From positions 62,001-126,000 of the forward strand of contig JAFKFL010000012.1 of NCBI GenBank assembly GCA_017308235.1: a stretch of 64,000 bases of DNA, in the 5' to 3' direction. The stretch comes from Alphaproteobacteria bacterium (GTDB lineage: Bacteria; Pseudomonadota; Alphaproteobacteria; Reyranellales; Reyranellaceae). This document shows positions 34,628-45,122 of this stretch, piece by piece. The notes below the pieces were generated by a model that saw only the letters and a program-made list of their open reading frames with translations, was not told the DNA's origin and ran no database searches. Position 1 is the first letter of the stretch, and each line of letters begins with the position of its first letter. A program made the translations under genes and the position numbers.

Positions 34628-36181
34628 ATGTCCTCTTCCTCAAACGGCCGCGATGCCATCGCCCTGGCGGCTATCTGCATCGCGGCGCTGATGTTTGGCC
34701 TCGAGATCTCAAGCGTTCCGATCGCCCTGCCCGTGATCGAGAAGCATCTGCATGCCAGCTTCCATGATTTGCAATGGATCATGAATGCCTACACGATCGC
34801 CTGCACGACGGTCCTGATGGCGACCGGCACGCTGGCAGATCGCTTCGGCCGCAAGCGCATCTTCACGATCACCATCCTGGCCTTCGGCGCGGCGTCCCTG
34901 ATGTGCGGCCTGGCGACAGACACGCTGGCACTGATCGTCAGCCGCTTCGTGCAGGGCATGGCTGGCGGCGCGATGTTCATATGCTCGATCGCCGTTCTCT
35001 CGCATCAGTTCCCGGAAGGTGCCGAACGCGGCCGGGCCTTCGCGATCTGGGGCGTCGTCGCCGGCATTGGCCTCGGCTTCGGACCCATCATCGGCGGCGC
35101 AATCGTCACCTTGTTGACCTGGCCCTGGGTCTTCCTCATCCATGTTCCCATCGCGCTGCTGACCGCGGGCCTGACCTATGCCGGCGTTCGGGAATCGCGG
35201 GACCCACAGGCGAAGAAGCTCGACCTTGCCGGCATCGTTAGCTTGACGGTCGGCATTTTCGCCCTGGCCTACTACATCACTCAGGGCGCCGATGTGGGCT
35301 TCCTCAGCCCGACGGGTCTCGGGATCGCGGCCATTGCGATCGTGGGTTTCGCCGCCTTCCTTGTTGTCGAGCGATCCGTCTCCCACCCCATGTTCGATTT
35401 CTCGGTGTTCCGGATCCGTGATTTCTCGGGCGCGATCATCGGCTGCATCGGCATGAACTTCAGCTACTGGCCCTTCATGATCTTCCTGCCGATCTACTTT
35501 TCGACGGGCCTTGGCTATGACAGCACGACCACAGGGTTGGCATTGCTCGCCTACACGATCCCCTTCCTGGCGATGCCGCCGGTGGCGCAATACCTGCTCG
35601 CCCGCCGGGGCGCCCGCACAGTCATTCCTCTAGGGCTGTTCATGATCGGCCTCGGCTTCCTCCTGATGCGGTTTGGCAGCGGCTTGGACATGGCAAGCGG
35701 ACCGATCGTGCTGGCCGGTGCCCTCATCGCCGGAATGGGCCTCGGCCTCACGACGACACCTGCCACCAACATGACGACCGGTTCGGTTTCGGCCGACCGT
35801 GCCGGCATGGCCTCCGGGCTCGATACCAGCGCGAGGTTGATCACCCTTGCCATCAACATAGCGGCGATGGGAGCCATCCTGGTCGCGGGGATCCTGACCC
35901 ACTTGCGCCACGCCGGCCTATCCAACGCCTTGCCGCTGCGGGCGCTTGCGGAAAAGATCGCGGCCGGAAACGTCACGTCGTCGAGCCAGGACCCGGCGGT
36001 CGCCTCGCAGGTGCCGACCTCCCTCGCCCATGCTGCTCTGGTGCACGGCATCGGCTGGGTGATGCTCTATGGCGGTATCGGCGTCTGGATCCTGGCCGCG
36101 GCGAGCTTCCTGGTCTTTGGCCCCGCCAAGGCGCGTGCCGGCCAAGGGTCTTGCCTTCAGCCGGATGCGCCGACGGCCTAG
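34628..36181 (+). CDS. DHA2-family MFS efflux transporter (EmrB/QacA type)
   Basis: 517 aa with about 14 helices. LQWIMNAYTIACTTVLMATG and GTLADRFGRKRIF are DHA2 hallmarks, and GPIIGGAIVTLLTWPWVFLI is the antiporter motif C region. Family members export drugs or small organic molecules in exchange for protons. No membrane-fusion partner (EmrA) is adjacent. Divergent from a LysR regulator. Its last four bases overlap the convergent SnoaL-like gene. Confidence 0.92.
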   Translation: MSSSSNGRDAIALAAICIAALMFGLEISSVPIALPVIEKHLHASFHDLQWIMNAYTIACTTVLMATGTLADRFGRKRIFTITILAFGAASLMCGLATDTLALIVSRFVQGMAGGAMFICSIAVLSHQFPEGAERGRAFAIWGVVAGIGLGFGPIIGGAIVTLLTWPWVFLIHVPIALLTAGLTYAGVRESRDPQAKKLDLAGIVSLTVGIFALAYYITQGADVGFLSPTGLGIAAIAIVGFAAFLVVERSVSHPMFDFSVFRIRDFSGAIIGCIGMNFSYWPFMIFLPIYFSTGLGYDSTTTGLALLAYTIPFLAMPPVAQYLLARRGARTVIPLGLFMIGLGFLLMRFGSGLDMASGPIVLAGALIAGMGLGLTTTPATNMTTGSVSADRAGMASGLDTSARLITLAINIAAMGAILVAGILTHLRHAGLSNALPLRALAEKIAAGNVTSSSQDPAVASQVPTSLAHAALVHGIGWVMLYGGIGVWILAAASFLVFGPAKARAGQGSCLQPDAPTA

Positions 36182-36609
36182 GGAACGGTCATCTCGCCGC
36201 GAAGCTGTTTGCCCATCGCAAGGTCGTCGACAAGGCACCATTGCTCGGCGACTCGACCATTCGAGATCCGAAAGAGCGACAACTCGTCGACCGCGATGCG
36301 CTTCCCGGTCGGCGGGCGATCCCCGAACACCCCGGTATTGGTGCCCGTCGAATGGTAACGCACCGCGACCTTGTCGCCGTCGATGACGACATCCTGGATA
36401 TGTTCATGCCAGTCCGGGAAAGCCACGCGTAGACTCTCGATGGCGGACCGAATGCCGGCATGGCCGTCGCGCGACGCTGTCTCGTTCCACCCCTTCGGGA
36501 AGTGGGCAACGAAATCGCTGGCGTATACTTCCGGAATCCACTCGAGGCGGCCGGTGTTCCAGATCGCGTGAAGTCGTTCGATCAGAGCCTTCTTCTCGTC
36601 CCGCGTCAC
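36178..36609 (-). CDS. SnoaL-like ester cyclase / NTF2-fold protein
   Basis: 143 aa, SnoaL-like (PF07366-type) cone fold: LHAIWNTGRLEWIPEVYASD, FPDWHEHIQDVVIDGDKVAV with the conserved His/Asp region, and RISNGRVAEQWCLVDDLAM. Members include polyketide cyclases and many uncharacterised small enzymes. It is 27 bp downstream of hslU on the same strand and may be read from the same transcript. Substrate unknown. Confidence 0.85.
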   Translation of the reverse strand: MTRDEKKALIERLHAIWNTGRLEWIPEVYASDFVAHFPKGWNETASRDGHAGIRSAIESLRVAFPDWHEHIQDVVIDGDKVAVRYHSTGTNTGVFGDRPPTGKRIAVDELSLFRISNGRVAEQWCLVDDLAMGKQLRGEMTVP

Positions 36610-36636
36610 AGCCCCTCCCCGTCGGCACCTTGGCCG

Positions 36637-37947
36637 TCAGAGCACGTACTTGCTGAGATCGGCGTTCTTCGCAAGCGCGCTCACGCGCTCGCGGACGTAG
36701 GCGGCATCGATATCGATCTTCTGCCCCGGCTTGTCGGAGGCGGCAAAGCTCACCTCCTCCAAAAGCTTCTCCATCACCGTATGCAGGCGGCGCGCGCCGA
36801 TATTCTCGACCGTCTCGTTGATATCGGCCGAGAGCTTCGCCAGCTCGTCGATCGCATCGGGCTTGAAGTCGAGCTCGACCTTCTCGGTGGCCAGCAACGC
36901 CTTGTACTGCTTCACGAGGCTCGCCTCGGGCTCGGTCAGGATGCGGCGGAAATCCTCCTGGGTCAGAGACGCCAGGCTGACCCGGATGGGCAGCCGGCCC
37001 TGCAGCTCAGGCAGCATGTCCGACGGCTTGGCGAGATGGAAAGCGCCCGAGCAGATGAACAGCACATGATCGGTCTTCACCGGCCCGTGCTTGGTGTTCA
37101 CTGTCGTGCCCTCGATCAGCGGCAGCAGGTCGCGCTGCACGCCCTCGCGGCTCACGTCGCCACCGCCGCGGAACTCGCTGCGGCCGGTGATCTTGTCGAT
37201 CTCATCGATGAACACGATGCCGTTCTGCTCGACAGAATCGCGCGCCTCACGCACCACGCGCTCCTGGTCGAGGAGCTTGTCGCTTTCCTCGCGCATCAGC
37301 GTCTCGTAGGATTCGGCCACCGTCATCTTGCGCTTCTTGGTGCGGCCGCCGAATGCCTTGCCCAGCATGTCGCCGATGTTGATCATGCCAACCGAGGCCC
37401 CCGGCTGACCCGGCACCTCGAACTGCATCGGGCCGCCCTGGTCGGCGACCTCGACCTCGACCTCACGCTCGTTGAGCTCGCCTGCCCGCAGCTTGTGGCG
37501 GAAGCGCAGCCGCGTCTCCTCGCTGGCATTTGGACCACACAGCGCATCGAGCACGCGATCCTCGGCCGCAAGCTCGGCCTTGGCGCGGACGTCCTTGCGC
37601 ATCCTCTCGCGCGCCATATCGAGGGCCGCCTCCATCAGGTCGCGCGCGATCTGCTCGACGTCGCGGCCGACATAGCCCACCTCGGTGAACTTGGTGGCCT
37701 CGACCTTGAGGAACGGCGCATTGGCGAGCTTGGCGAGCCGCCGCGCGATCTCTGTCTTGCCGCAGCCGGTGGGCCCGATCATCAGGATGTTCTTCGGCAG
37801 CACCTCTTCGCGCAATTCCTCGGGCAATTGCAGGCGGCGCCAGCGGTTACGCAGCGCGATGGCGACGGCGCGTTTGGCGTCCTGCTGGCCGACGATGTGC
37901 TTGTCGAGCTCGGAGACGATTTCGCGCGGAGAAAAGTCGTTGCCCAT
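36637..37947 (-). CDS. hslU: HslU, ATPase of the HslVU protease
   Basis: 436 aa AAA+ unfoldase. Walker [10 protein letters not shown] at about residues 58-66, the pore motif region YVGRDVE, the I-domain (about 110-230), Walker [11 protein letters not shown] and the C-terminal [21 protein letters not shown]. It feeds proteins into HslV. Start [11 protein letters not shown] at 37947; codons before it lie in the hslV-hslU gap and hslV. 10 bp after hslV. Confidence 0.97.
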   Translation of the reverse strand: MGNDFSPREIVSELDKHIVGQQDAKRAVAIALRNRWRRLQLPEELREEVLPKNILMIGPTGCGKTEIARRLAKLANAPFLKVEATKFTEVGYVGRDVEQIARDLMEAALDMARERMRKDVRAKAELAAEDRVLDALCGPNASEETRLRFRHKLRAGELNEREVEVEVADQGGPMQFEVPGQPGASVGMINIGDMLGKAFGGRTKKRKMTVAESYETLMREESDKLLDQERVVREARDSVEQNGIVFIDEIDKITGRSEFRGGGDVSREGVQRDLLPLIEGTTVNTKHGPVKTDHVLFICSGAFHLAKPSDMLPELQGRLPIRVSLASLTQEDFRRILTEPEASLVKQYKALLATEKVELDFKPDAIDELAKLSADINETVENIGARRLHTVMEKLLEEVSFAASDKPGQKIDIDAAYVRERVSALAKNADLSKYVL

Positions 37948-37957
37948 GGACCCTAAC

Positions 37958-38515
37958 TCAAAGCTTCTCGATGACGAGATTGTGGTTGGTATAGACGCAG
38001 ATGTCGGCGGCAATGCCCATCGCCTTGCGCGCGATCGCCTCGGCATCGAGGCCTTCGACGTCGATCAGCGCCCGCGCTGCCGAAAGCGCATAGTTGCCGC
38101 CAGAGCCGATGGCGATAATGCCGCCTTCCGGCTCCAGCACGTCGCCAGTGCCCGAGAGCAGCAGCGACACCTCCTTGTCGGCCACCGCCATCATCGCTTC
38201 CAGTCGACGCAGGTAGCGGTCGGTACGCCAATCCTTGGCGAGCTCGATGCAGGCGCGCAGGAGCTGGCCGGGATGGCGTTCCAGCTTGCCTTCCAGCCGT
38301 TCGAACAGCGTGAAAGCATCGGCGGTCGCGCCGGCGAATCCGGCAACAATCTGGCCGTTGCCGATGCGGCGGACCTTCTTGGCGTTGCCCTTGACGATGG
38401 TCTGGCCCATCGAGACCTGGCCGTCGCCTGCCATCACCACCTGGTCCGCTTTGCGGACCGAAAGGATGGTCGTGGCGTGCCAGCCGGGGGAGGCCGTGTC
38501 GGATTGTGGGGACAT
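37958..38515 (-). CDS. hslV: HslV, peptidase of the HslVU protease
   Basis: 185 aa, proteasome beta-like. The mature N-terminus should be Thr15 in [12 protein letters not shown], after removal of a 14-residue propeptide; the family nucleophile is that Thr. [20 protein letters not shown] and [14 protein letters not shown] are conserved blocks. It forms the double hexamer degraded-protein chamber with HslU, heat-shock linked. Divergent from the DadA-like gene. Confidence 0.97.
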   Translation of the reverse strand: MSPQSDTASPGWHATTILSVRKADQVVMAGDGQVSMGQTIVKGNAKKVRRIGNGQIVAGFAGATADAFTLFERLEGKLERHPGQLLRACIELAKDWRTDRYLRRLEAMMAVADKEVSLLLSGTGDVLEPEGGIIAIGSGGNYALSAARALIDVEGLDAEAIARKAMGIAADICVYTNHNLVIEKL

Positions 38516-38593
38516 GGAACGCTAAATAATCATTCGCGGACACAATGCAATCGCATTGCTGGGCGATCGCAGGGCCCGTGCTAACGTGACCCA

Positions 38594-39874
38594 ATGGATC
38601 CATCAGCCCCTGTCCAATCCGGCCCCGTCCCTTCAGCCCCTGTTATCGTCGTGGGCGCCGGAATCGTCGGCACCGCCACCGCCCGCGCCCTGCAGCGAGC
38701 CGGTCACAGCGTCACCCTTATCGACAGCGCCGAGCCCGGCCGCGCCACCTCGTACGGCAATGCAGGCTTCATCGCCATCGACCATGTGTTGCCGCTCGCC
38801 CGGCCGTCGACGCTGAAGCGCGTACCCAAGATGCTGATGGATCGCGACGGACCGCTGACCGTCCATCGCCCCAGCCTTCCACAATTGCTGCCCTGGATGG
38901 CCCGCTTCGCTCTGGCGGCCTACAGCAAGACCGAGGTGCGAAAAGGCGCCGATTCGTTCGGGCCGCTGATGGCCGAGGCCAACATCGCCTGGAAAGCCGA
39001 GATCCAGGCCTCGGGCCTGGGCGACCTCTTTCGCAGCAATGGCGCGCTCTACGTTTACGAGAGCCAGGCGGCGTTCGACGGCGGCGCCGAGGAACGCGCG
39101 TTGCAGCAGGCCAAGGGCACCAACTTCGAGATCGTCGACGGCAACCGGGCACGCGAACTGGCGCCGGGCCTCAGCCCCACCATCGTGCGCGGCGTCTACT
39201 ACCCGCACGGCATGCACACCATCAATCCCTATCGGCTGGTCGCCACGCTCGCCGAGCGTTTCGTGGCCGAAGGTGGCCGCATCGAACGCGGCAAGGTCCG
39301 TGGCTTCAAACGCGACGGCGATCGCGTCACCGCCGTGCAGCTCACCGACTCCGAGCTTCCCGCGAAGGCGCTCGTCATCGCGGCCGGCCGCGCCTCGGGC
39401 GAGCTCACACGTCTTCTGGGCTTCAACGCGCCACTGGTCGCCGAGCGCGGCTATCATGTCATGCTGTCGCCGGACAACGTGCGCTTCGACCTGCCGGTCA
39501 GCCCGGCCGAGCGCGGCTTCTTCATCACGCCGATGGAGGAGGGTCTGCGCATCGCGGGCACTGTAGAGCTTGCGGCCCCTCATCAGCCACCGTCGTGGCA
39601 TCGCGCCGATCTTCTGGTGAGGCACCTCAAGGCGATCTTCCCCGGCGTCGGCGGCGAGGAGCGTGGCCGGTGGATTGGTGAAAGGCCGAGTTTGCCCGAC
39701 TTTCGTCCGGCTATCGGCCGTGCACCCCGTCTCGCCAATGTCTATTGCGGCTATGGCCATCAGCATGTCGGCCTGACGCTCGCCACAGCGACCGGCCGGC
39801 TGATCGCACGACAGATGGAAGGCGAGGATCTACCCGAGGCGCTCAAGGCCTGCGACCCAGGGCGGTTCGGCTAA
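38594..39874 (+). CDS. D-amino-acid dehydrogenase-like FAD oxidoreductase (DadA type)
   Basis: 426 aa. FAD-binding Rossmann motif VIVVGAGIVGTATARALQRAG at the N-terminus (GxGxxG), RATSYGNAGFIAIDHVLPLA typical of DadA, and the C-terminal GYGHQHVGLTLATATGRLIA. It would oxidise a D-amino acid or similar amine and pass electrons to the quinone pool. No alanine racemase is adjacent, so the actual substrate is open. Followed by an amidohydrolase in the same direction (121 bp). Confidence 0.85.
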   Translation: MDPSAPVQSGPVPSAPVIVVGAGIVGTATARALQRAGHSVTLIDSAEPGRATSYGNAGFIAIDHVLPLARPSTLKRVPKMLMDRDGPLTVHRPSLPQLLPWMARFALAAYSKTEVRKGADSFGPLMAEANIAWKAEIQASGLGDLFRSNGALYVYESQAAFDGGAEERALQQAKGTNFEIVDGNRARELAPGLSPTIVRGVYYPHGMHTINPYRLVATLAERFVAEGGRIERGKVRGFKRDGDRVTAVQLTDSELPAKALVIAAGRASGELTRLLGFNAPLVAERGYHVMLSPDNVRFDLPVSPAERGFFITPMEEGLRIAGTVELAAPHQPPSWHRADLLVRHLKAIFPGVGGEERGRWIGERPSLPDFRPAIGRAPRLANVYCGYGHQHVGLTLATATGRLIARQMEGEDLPEALKACDPGRFG

Positions 39875-39995
39875 CCGTGCCGACCTCTGCAACTCGCGCA
39901 GGGCGGACCCTCAACGACAGTTGATTGCCGCGCCGGAGCGCGAGGACTACCGTGAGCGGCCTGTTGGTTGGCGAAATGTGACCCTGGAGGCGCGC

Positions 39996-41462
39996 ATGAG
40001 TTCTCATCGCAGTCCGGCGCAGGTTCGTGCCAGTTTAAAACACCCCATCATCGACGGCGACGGCCACTGGGTTGAATACAACCCCGTCTTCGCCGAGCGC
40101 ATGCGCAAGGTGGCCGGCGACAAGGCGGCCGACGGCTTCCTTGCTTCGCAGCGGCGCATTCCCGATGCATTGCAGCTTTCCACCGCCGAGCGCAAGCAGC
40201 GCGGGGTCGCCATGGAGGGTTACTGGACGCGCCAGTCGACCAACACGCTCGACCGCGCCACCGCGATGATGCCGCGCCTGCTCTACGAGCGGCTGAACGA
40301 GCTCGGCATCGACTTCGGGATCGTCTACCCCACGGCGGGGCTCGGCATTCCGCGCATCCAGGATGACGAGACGCGTCGCGCCGTCGTCCGCGGCTTCAAC
40401 ATCGTGACGGCGGAATATTTCGCCAAGCTCTCCGACCGTCTTACGCCCGCGGCCATCATCCCGATGTTCTCGCCCGAGGAGGCGATCGAAGAACTCGAAT
40501 TCGTGACCAAGCAGCTCGGCGCCAAGGTCGGCATGTTCGGCGGCGCCTTCGCCCGCAGCCGGCCAAGCGCCCGGGGCCTCGACCCGGCGATCGCCCGCTA
40601 CGTGGTATCGTTCGATTGGATCGGCATCGACAGCGAACACGACTACGATCCTGTCTGGCAGAAATGCCGCGAGCTCGGTATGGCACCCACCTTCCACGCC
40701 GGCGGCCGTGGCTTTGCGCTGCGCAATTCGCCCAGCAACTTCACCTTCAACCATATCGGTCACTTCGCTGCGGCCGGCCACGCCATCGCCAAGGGCCTGT
40801 TCCTGGGTGGCGTCACGCGGCGCTTCCCCGACATCAATTTCGCCTTCCTCGAGGGCGGTGTCGGCTGGGGTTGCCAGCTTTTTGCCGACCTGATCGAGCA
40901 CTGGGAACGGCGCGGCGCCAAGGGCATCGCCTACATGGACCCCGCGAAGCTTGACCGCCCCCTGCTGAAGAGCCTGGTCGACAAGTACGGCGATGGCGAC
41001 ATGGTGGCCGAGCTCACGCGGCGCGACGGCTGGCCGAGCCGCGAGGAGGACGAGCCCACCGGAGGCATGTCGGTGCTGGACGACTTCGCGGCCTGCCAGA
41101 TCACGCGCAAGGAGGACTGGGTCGACCTTTTCGCCAGGCCCTACTACTTCGGCTGCGAGGCCGACGACCGCATGAACGTGACGGCATTCGGCCGGGCCAA
41201 TCCATTCGGTGCACGCATCAACGCGATCTTCAGCTCCGACATCGGGCATTTCGACGTGCCCGACATGCTGAGCCCTGTCCCCGAGGCCTACGAACTGGTC
41301 GAGGACGAGCTCATCACCGCGGACGATTTCCGCGACTTCACTTTCGCCAACGCCGTGCGGTTGTGGGGCCAGCAGAACCCGCGCTTCTTCGAAGGCACAT
41401 CGGTGGCCAAGGAAGCGGCCGCCGTCTTGAACACCACAACGGCCCGCGCCGCCGCAGAGTAG
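39996..41462 (+). CDS. Amidohydrolase-family (amidohydrolase_2) protein
   Basis: 488 aa TIM-barrel metal-dependent hydrolase/decarboxylase of the ACMSD-like superfamily. The opening metal motif is IDGDGHWVE rather than DxHxH; later HAGG and FNHIGHFAAAGHA supply His, and FSSDIGHFDVPD gives the late Asp. Start at 39996 because GGAGG precedes it and the fold begins there. Relatives are common in actinobacteria and Rhodospirillales with unknown aromatic or hydrophobic substrates. Substrate unknown. Confidence 0.82.
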   Translation: MSSHRSPAQVRASLKHPIIDGDGHWVEYNPVFAERMRKVAGDKAADGFLASQRRIPDALQLSTAERKQRGVAMEGYWTRQSTNTLDRATAMMPRLLYERLNELGIDFGIVYPTAGLGIPRIQDDETRRAVVRGFNIVTAEYFAKLSDRLTPAAIIPMFSPEEAIEELEFVTKQLGAKVGMFGGAFARSRPSARGLDPAIARYVVSFDWIGIDSEHDYDPVWQKCRELGMAPTFHAGGRGFALRNSPSNFTFNHIGHFAAAGHAIAKGLFLGGVTRRFPDINFAFLEGGVGWGCQLFADLIEHWERRGAKGIAYMDPAKLDRPLLKSLVDKYGDGDMVAELTRRDGWPSREEDEPTGGMSVLDDFAACQITRKEDWVDLFARPYYFGCEADDRMNVTAFGRANPFGARINAIFSSDIGHFDVPDMLSPVPEAYELVEDELITADDFRDFTFANAVRLWGQQNPRFFEGTSVAKEAAAVLNTTTARAAAE

Positions 41463-41464
41463 CT

Positions 41465-42151
41465 CTAAGCGCCGTACTGCAGCAGCGTTTCACCGTTGGC
41501 CTTGAGCCAGGTACGCGGCGGGTCCATCGGCCCGTCGCATAACTGTTCCGCTAGCGCCCAGAAGCGTGGGCCATGGTTCTTGTGCACGAGATGGGCCACC
41601 TCGTGCGCGACCAGATAGTCCAGCACCTCAGGCGGCGCGAGAACCAGCCGCCAGGAGAAGGAGAGCCCACCATCGGGCCCGCAGCTGCCCCAGCGCGTGC
41701 GACTGTCGCGCACGCTGATGCTCTTCACCGGGCGTTCAACACGCGCGGCCTTGGCATGAACCAGCGGCATCAACTGCCGGCGTATTTCCGACGTCAGCCA
41801 GTCGCGCAGTCGGCGCGCCAGATGCTCGGGCTGGCCCGCGATATGAATCTCGCCCGCTTCGAGCCAGACCGTGCCCCGCATGTCAGGCCGATGGCGGAGG
41901 CGGTGCGGCACGCCGAACAGCGGCACGTGGGCGCCGTCGATAAACGGTTGGCGCGCCGGCAATCGCTTCAGACGTGCTGCGATCCAGCCAGCCTGCGTCT
42001 CGGCAAACCGCAACGCCACGTCGAACGGCATGCGCTTTGGCGCCGTAAGCAGAATGCACCGCCGCGCCGAATCCACCCGCAGGGAAACGCGGCGCGCGCG
42101 GACGCTGCGCACGAAGGTGATCGGCATCGACGTGCCGGCGTGCTCGATCAT
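41465..42151 (-). CDS. YgjP/DUF45-type metallopeptidase
   Basis: About 228 aa. The gluzincin-like zinc site is HEVAHLVHKNHGPRFW (HExxH with a third His six residues on), preceded by the invariant RDSRTRWGSC block. This is the YgjP-like/M48-related DUF45 family, a presumed zinc peptidase, close in motif to WLM and SprT. Start 42151 (MIEHAG) is a guess: the frame extends upstream but has no ribosome site. It converges with the amidohydrolase after 2 bp and diverges from the TRAP operon. Confidence 0.8.
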   Translation of the reverse strand: MIEHAGTSMPITFVRSVRARRVSLRVDSARRCILLTAPKRMPFDVALRFAETQAGWIAARLKRLPARQPFIDGAHVPLFGVPHRLRHRPDMRGTVWLEAGEIHIAGQPEHLARRLRDWLTSEIRRQLMPLVHAKAARVERPVKSISVRDSRTRWGSCGPDGGLSFSWRLVLAPPEVLDYLVAHEVAHLVHKNHGPRFWALAEQLCDGPMDPPRTWLKANGETLLQYGA

Positions 42152-42251
42152 CAGTTGTTGGGAATCGGCCGTGAGACTTCCCCTGACCGTTGATTGAAAA
42201 GCCCCCGTACCTGACCCTAGACTCTCTGGCAAGAAAGCGGAGGAAACGGGG

Positions 42252-43256
42252 ATGATACGTCGCGACGCCCTCAAGATGGCGGCGGCTTGGGGTGCGGGTA
42301 CCCTTGCCGGACTCCTGCAATCAACTGACACACGCGCCCAAGGCAAGCTCGTCCTCAAAGCAGCGGACGTGCATCCGCCCGGCTATCCCACCGTCGCCTC
42401 GATCGAGTCGATGGGCAAGAAGCTCACGCAGGAAACGGGCGGCCGGCTCTCGGTGCAGATGTTCGCGTCCATGACACTGGGCGGCGAGAAGGAGGCGATC
42501 GAGCAGGCACAGCTTGGCGCCATCCAGCTTGCCCGTGTCAGCGTGGGTGCGCTGGGACCCGTCGTCGACGATCTCAACGTGATGAACCTGCCGTTCCTGT
42601 TCCGCAGCACCGCGCATATGCAAAAGGTGATCGATGGCCTGATCGGCCGCGAGCTTTTGGACAAGGTCACCGCCAACGCCAACGCCGGTCTCGTCGGCCT
42701 CTGCTGGATGGATGCGGGCGCGCGCAGTGTCTACAATACCCGGAAGTCGATCCACACCATCGCCGATCTGAAGGGTCTGAAGTTCCGCGTCATCGGTAAC
42801 CCGATGTTCGTAGAGATGATGAACGCACTGGGCGCCAATGGCGTCGCCATGGGCTACGACCAGATGTTCAACGCCCTGCAGACGGGCGTGGTCGACGGCG
42901 CCGAGAACAATCCGCCGAGTTTCGTGTTCGACAATCACTACACGGTCGCCAAGCACTACACGCTCACCGAGCATCTGATCGTTCCCGAGATGCTGGTGAT
43001 GTCGAAGAAGACCTGGACGGCGCTCTCGAAGGAGGACCAGGCACTGGTGACGAAGGCCAGCGGCGAAGCCCAGCAGGAAGAGCGCGTCCTGTGGGAGAAG
43101 TACGAGAGGCAGGCGATGGACAAGGCGGCTGCCGCCGGAGTCGAGATCGTCCAGGTGCCCGACAAGAAACCGTTCCAGGAGGCGGTCAAGCCGGTCTGGG
43201 ACAAGTACGGACCGAAATTCGCCGACCTCATCAAGCGCATCCAGGCGGTTCAATAG
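42252..43256 (+). CDS. TRAP transporter substrate-binding protein (DctP family)
   Basis: 334 aa. N-terminal signal begins MIRRDALKMAAAWGAG, Tat-like twin arginine, with likely cleavage after the TRAQ region. DctP fold: KGLKFRVIGNPMFVEMMNAL is the ligand-anchoring region with the conserved Arg, followed by LQTGVVDGAENNPPSF. It captures an organic acid in the periplasm. GGAGG precedes the ATG. First gene of the dctP-dctQ-dctM unit. Confidence 0.92.
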   Translation: MIRRDALKMAAAWGAGTLAGLLQSTDTRAQGKLVLKAADVHPPGYPTVASIESMGKKLTQETGGRLSVQMFASMTLGGEKEAIEQAQLGAIQLARVSVGALGPVVDDLNVMNLPFLFRSTAHMQKVIDGLIGRELLDKVTANANAGLVGLCWMDAGARSVYNTRKSIHTIADLKGLKFRVIGNPMFVEMMNALGANGVAMGYDQMFNALQTGVVDGAENNPPSFVFDNHYTVAKHYTLTEHLIVPEMLVMSKKTWTALSKEDQALVTKASGEAQQEERVLWEKYERQAMDKAAAAGVEIVQVPDKKPFQEAVKPVWDKYGPKFADLIKRIQAVQ

Positions 43257-43302
43257 GGTGTAATCGACAGGCGACACGACAGCCGACCAAGAGGGACGCC
43301 GC

Positions 43303-43809
43303 ATGGCCACCGCGCTTCGCCGGACGATGGACGGGCTCTACCTGCTGTGCGTCTGGGCCGCCGGACTGGCCTTCGTGCTGATCTCGGCGGTGATTCCCTG
43401 GGCGGTCTTCACCCGCTACGTGCTGAACAGCGCCGCCTCATGGCCCGAGCCCACCGCGGTGCTGCTCACCATCCTGCTCACCTTCATCGGCGCTGCCGCC
43501 TGCTACCGTCGCAGCCGGCACATGAACATCTCCTACTTCGTGAGCCTGTTGCCCAGCGCCGGCCAAAGGCTCTGCGCGCTGGCCTGCGAGATGCTGGTGG
43601 GCGCCATGGCCGCCTTCATGGCGATCTACGGTGCAAGCCTGGTCGAGGCGACCTGGCACAACACGATCGGCGATTTCCCCTTCCTGTCGGTCGGCGTGAC
43701 CTACCTGCCGATCCCGATCGGCGGTGTGTTCCTGCTGCTCTTCGTGGTCGAGCGCGTGCTGATCGGCCCGCCAGCGATGGCCGCCGCTTCAGCCGACGAA
43801 GCGCACTGA
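43303..43809 (+). CDS. TRAP transporter small permease (DctQ family)
   Basis: 168 aa, four helices; SWPEPTAVLLTILLTFIGAA and RRSRHMNISYFVSLLP fit the DctQ consensus. It pairs with the large permease encoded 11 bp downstream to form the sodium- or proton-driven importer. Confidence 0.92.
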   Translation: MATALRRTMDGLYLLCVWAAGLAFVLISAVIPWAVFTRYVLNSAASWPEPTAVLLTILLTFIGAAACYRRSRHMNISYFVSLLPSAGQRLCALACEMLVGAMAAFMAIYGASLVEATWHNTIGDFPFLSVGVTYLPIPIGGVFLLLFVVERVLIGPPAMAAASADEAH

Positions 43810-43820
43810 CGGAGGCGGAC

Positions 43821-45113
43821 ATGGATATCTTGGTCCTTCTCGCCACCATGTTCGCCTGTTTCCTGATCGGCGTGCCGATCGCCTACTCGCTGGCCCTGGC
43901 CGCCATCGCCGGCGCTTTCTGGATCGGCATCCCGCTCGAAGCGGTGATGCTCAAGATCTCCGACGGCGTCAGCAAGGTGTCGATGCTGACGATCCCCTTC
44001 TTCGTACTGGCCGGCGCGATCATGGCCGAGGGCGGCATGGCGCGCCGCATGGTGGCCTTTGCCGACGTGCTGGTGGGTTTCACCCGTGTGCGCGGCGGGC
44101 TGTCGGTCGTGAACGTGCTCGCGACCACCTTCCTGAGCGGCATCTCGGGATCGGCCGTCGCAGACACGTCGGCGGTCGGCTCGGTGATGATCCCGCAGAT
44201 GGTGACAAGCGGTTTCCCGCGCGTTTATTCGACCAACGTGACCGTCACCGCCTCGGTCCAGGCGCTCCTGGTGCCGCCCAGCCACAATGCCGTGATCTAC
44301 TCTCTCGCGACCGGCGGCTCGATCTCGATCATCACCCTCTTCATGGCCGGAGTCGTGCCCGGCCTGTTGCTGGGGTTCTCGCTGATCGTGCTCTGCCTCG
44401 TGATCGCCTACCGCGACCGCCATCCCCGCGGCACCAGCATGCCGGTGCGGGAGGCCGTCAAGGTGACCATCGATGCCCTGTGGGGCCTGGTCACGCTGGT
44501 CATCATCCTCGGCGGCATCCTGGCCGGCGTGTTCACTGCCATCGAAGCGGGCGCCGTGGCCTGCCTATGGGCCTTCTTTGTCACCATGTTCATCTATCGC
44601 GACTATCGCTGGCGCGACCTGCCGGCGCTGGTGCATCGCACCTTGATCACCGTCGCGATGGTGATGACCCTGATCGCTTGCGCCTCGAGCGTGGGCTACG
44701 TGATGGCGCTGACGCAGATGCCGGCCAAGATCACGACGTTCTTTCTCTCGATCACCGACGACAAGCACGTCTTCCTGTTCCTGATCAACGTCCTGCTGCT
44801 GATCATGGGATGCCTGGTCGACATGGCGCCGTCGATCCTGATCGCCACGCCCATCCTGATGCCGGTGATGGTGAACTTCGGCGTCGATCCGGTTCACTTC
44901 GGCATGATCATGATGCTGAATCTCGGCATCGGGCTTTGCCATCCGCCGGTCGGCACGATCCTGTTCGTCGGCTGCGCCGTGGGCAAGGTGACGATCGAGG
45001 ACGTCATGCGGCGCATCTGGCCGTTCTACGGCGTGATGTTCCTGGTCCTGATGCTGGTGACCTACATCCCCGATCTGTCGCTCTGGCTGCCGCGCCTGTT
45101 GGGGCTGAAGTAA
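43821..45113 (+). CDS. TRAP transporter large permease (DctM family)
   Basis: 430 aa, about 12 helices. FFVLAGAIMAEGGMARRMVA, FLSGISGSAVADTSAVGSVM and HPPVGTILFVGCAVGKV are DctM hallmarks; the repeated halves bind Na+ and substrate. Start at 43821 with GGAGG 7 nt before. It converges with msrA after 9 bp. The substrate of the system is unknown, although an adjacent amidohydrolase hints at a carboxylate. Confidence 0.93.
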   Translation: MDILVLLATMFACFLIGVPIAYSLALAAIAGAFWIGIPLEAVMLKISDGVSKVSMLTIPFFVLAGAIMAEGGMARRMVAFADVLVGFTRVRGGLSVVNVLATTFLSGISGSAVADTSAVGSVMIPQMVTSGFPRVYSTNVTVTASVQALLVPPSHNAVIYSLATGGSISIITLFMAGVVPGLLLGFSLIVLCLVIAYRDRHPRGTSMPVREAVKVTIDALWGLVTLVIILGGILAGVFTAIEAGAVACLWAFFVTMFIYRDYRWRDLPALVHRTLITVAMVMTLIACASSVGYVMALTQMPAKITTFFLSITDDKHVFLFLINVLLLIMGCLVDMAPSILIATPILMPVMVNFGVDPVHFGMIMMLNLGIGLCHPPVGTILFVGCAVGKVTIEDVMRRIWPFYGVMFLVLMLVTYIPDLSLWLPRLLGLK

Positions 45114-45122
45114 GGCGAGCGC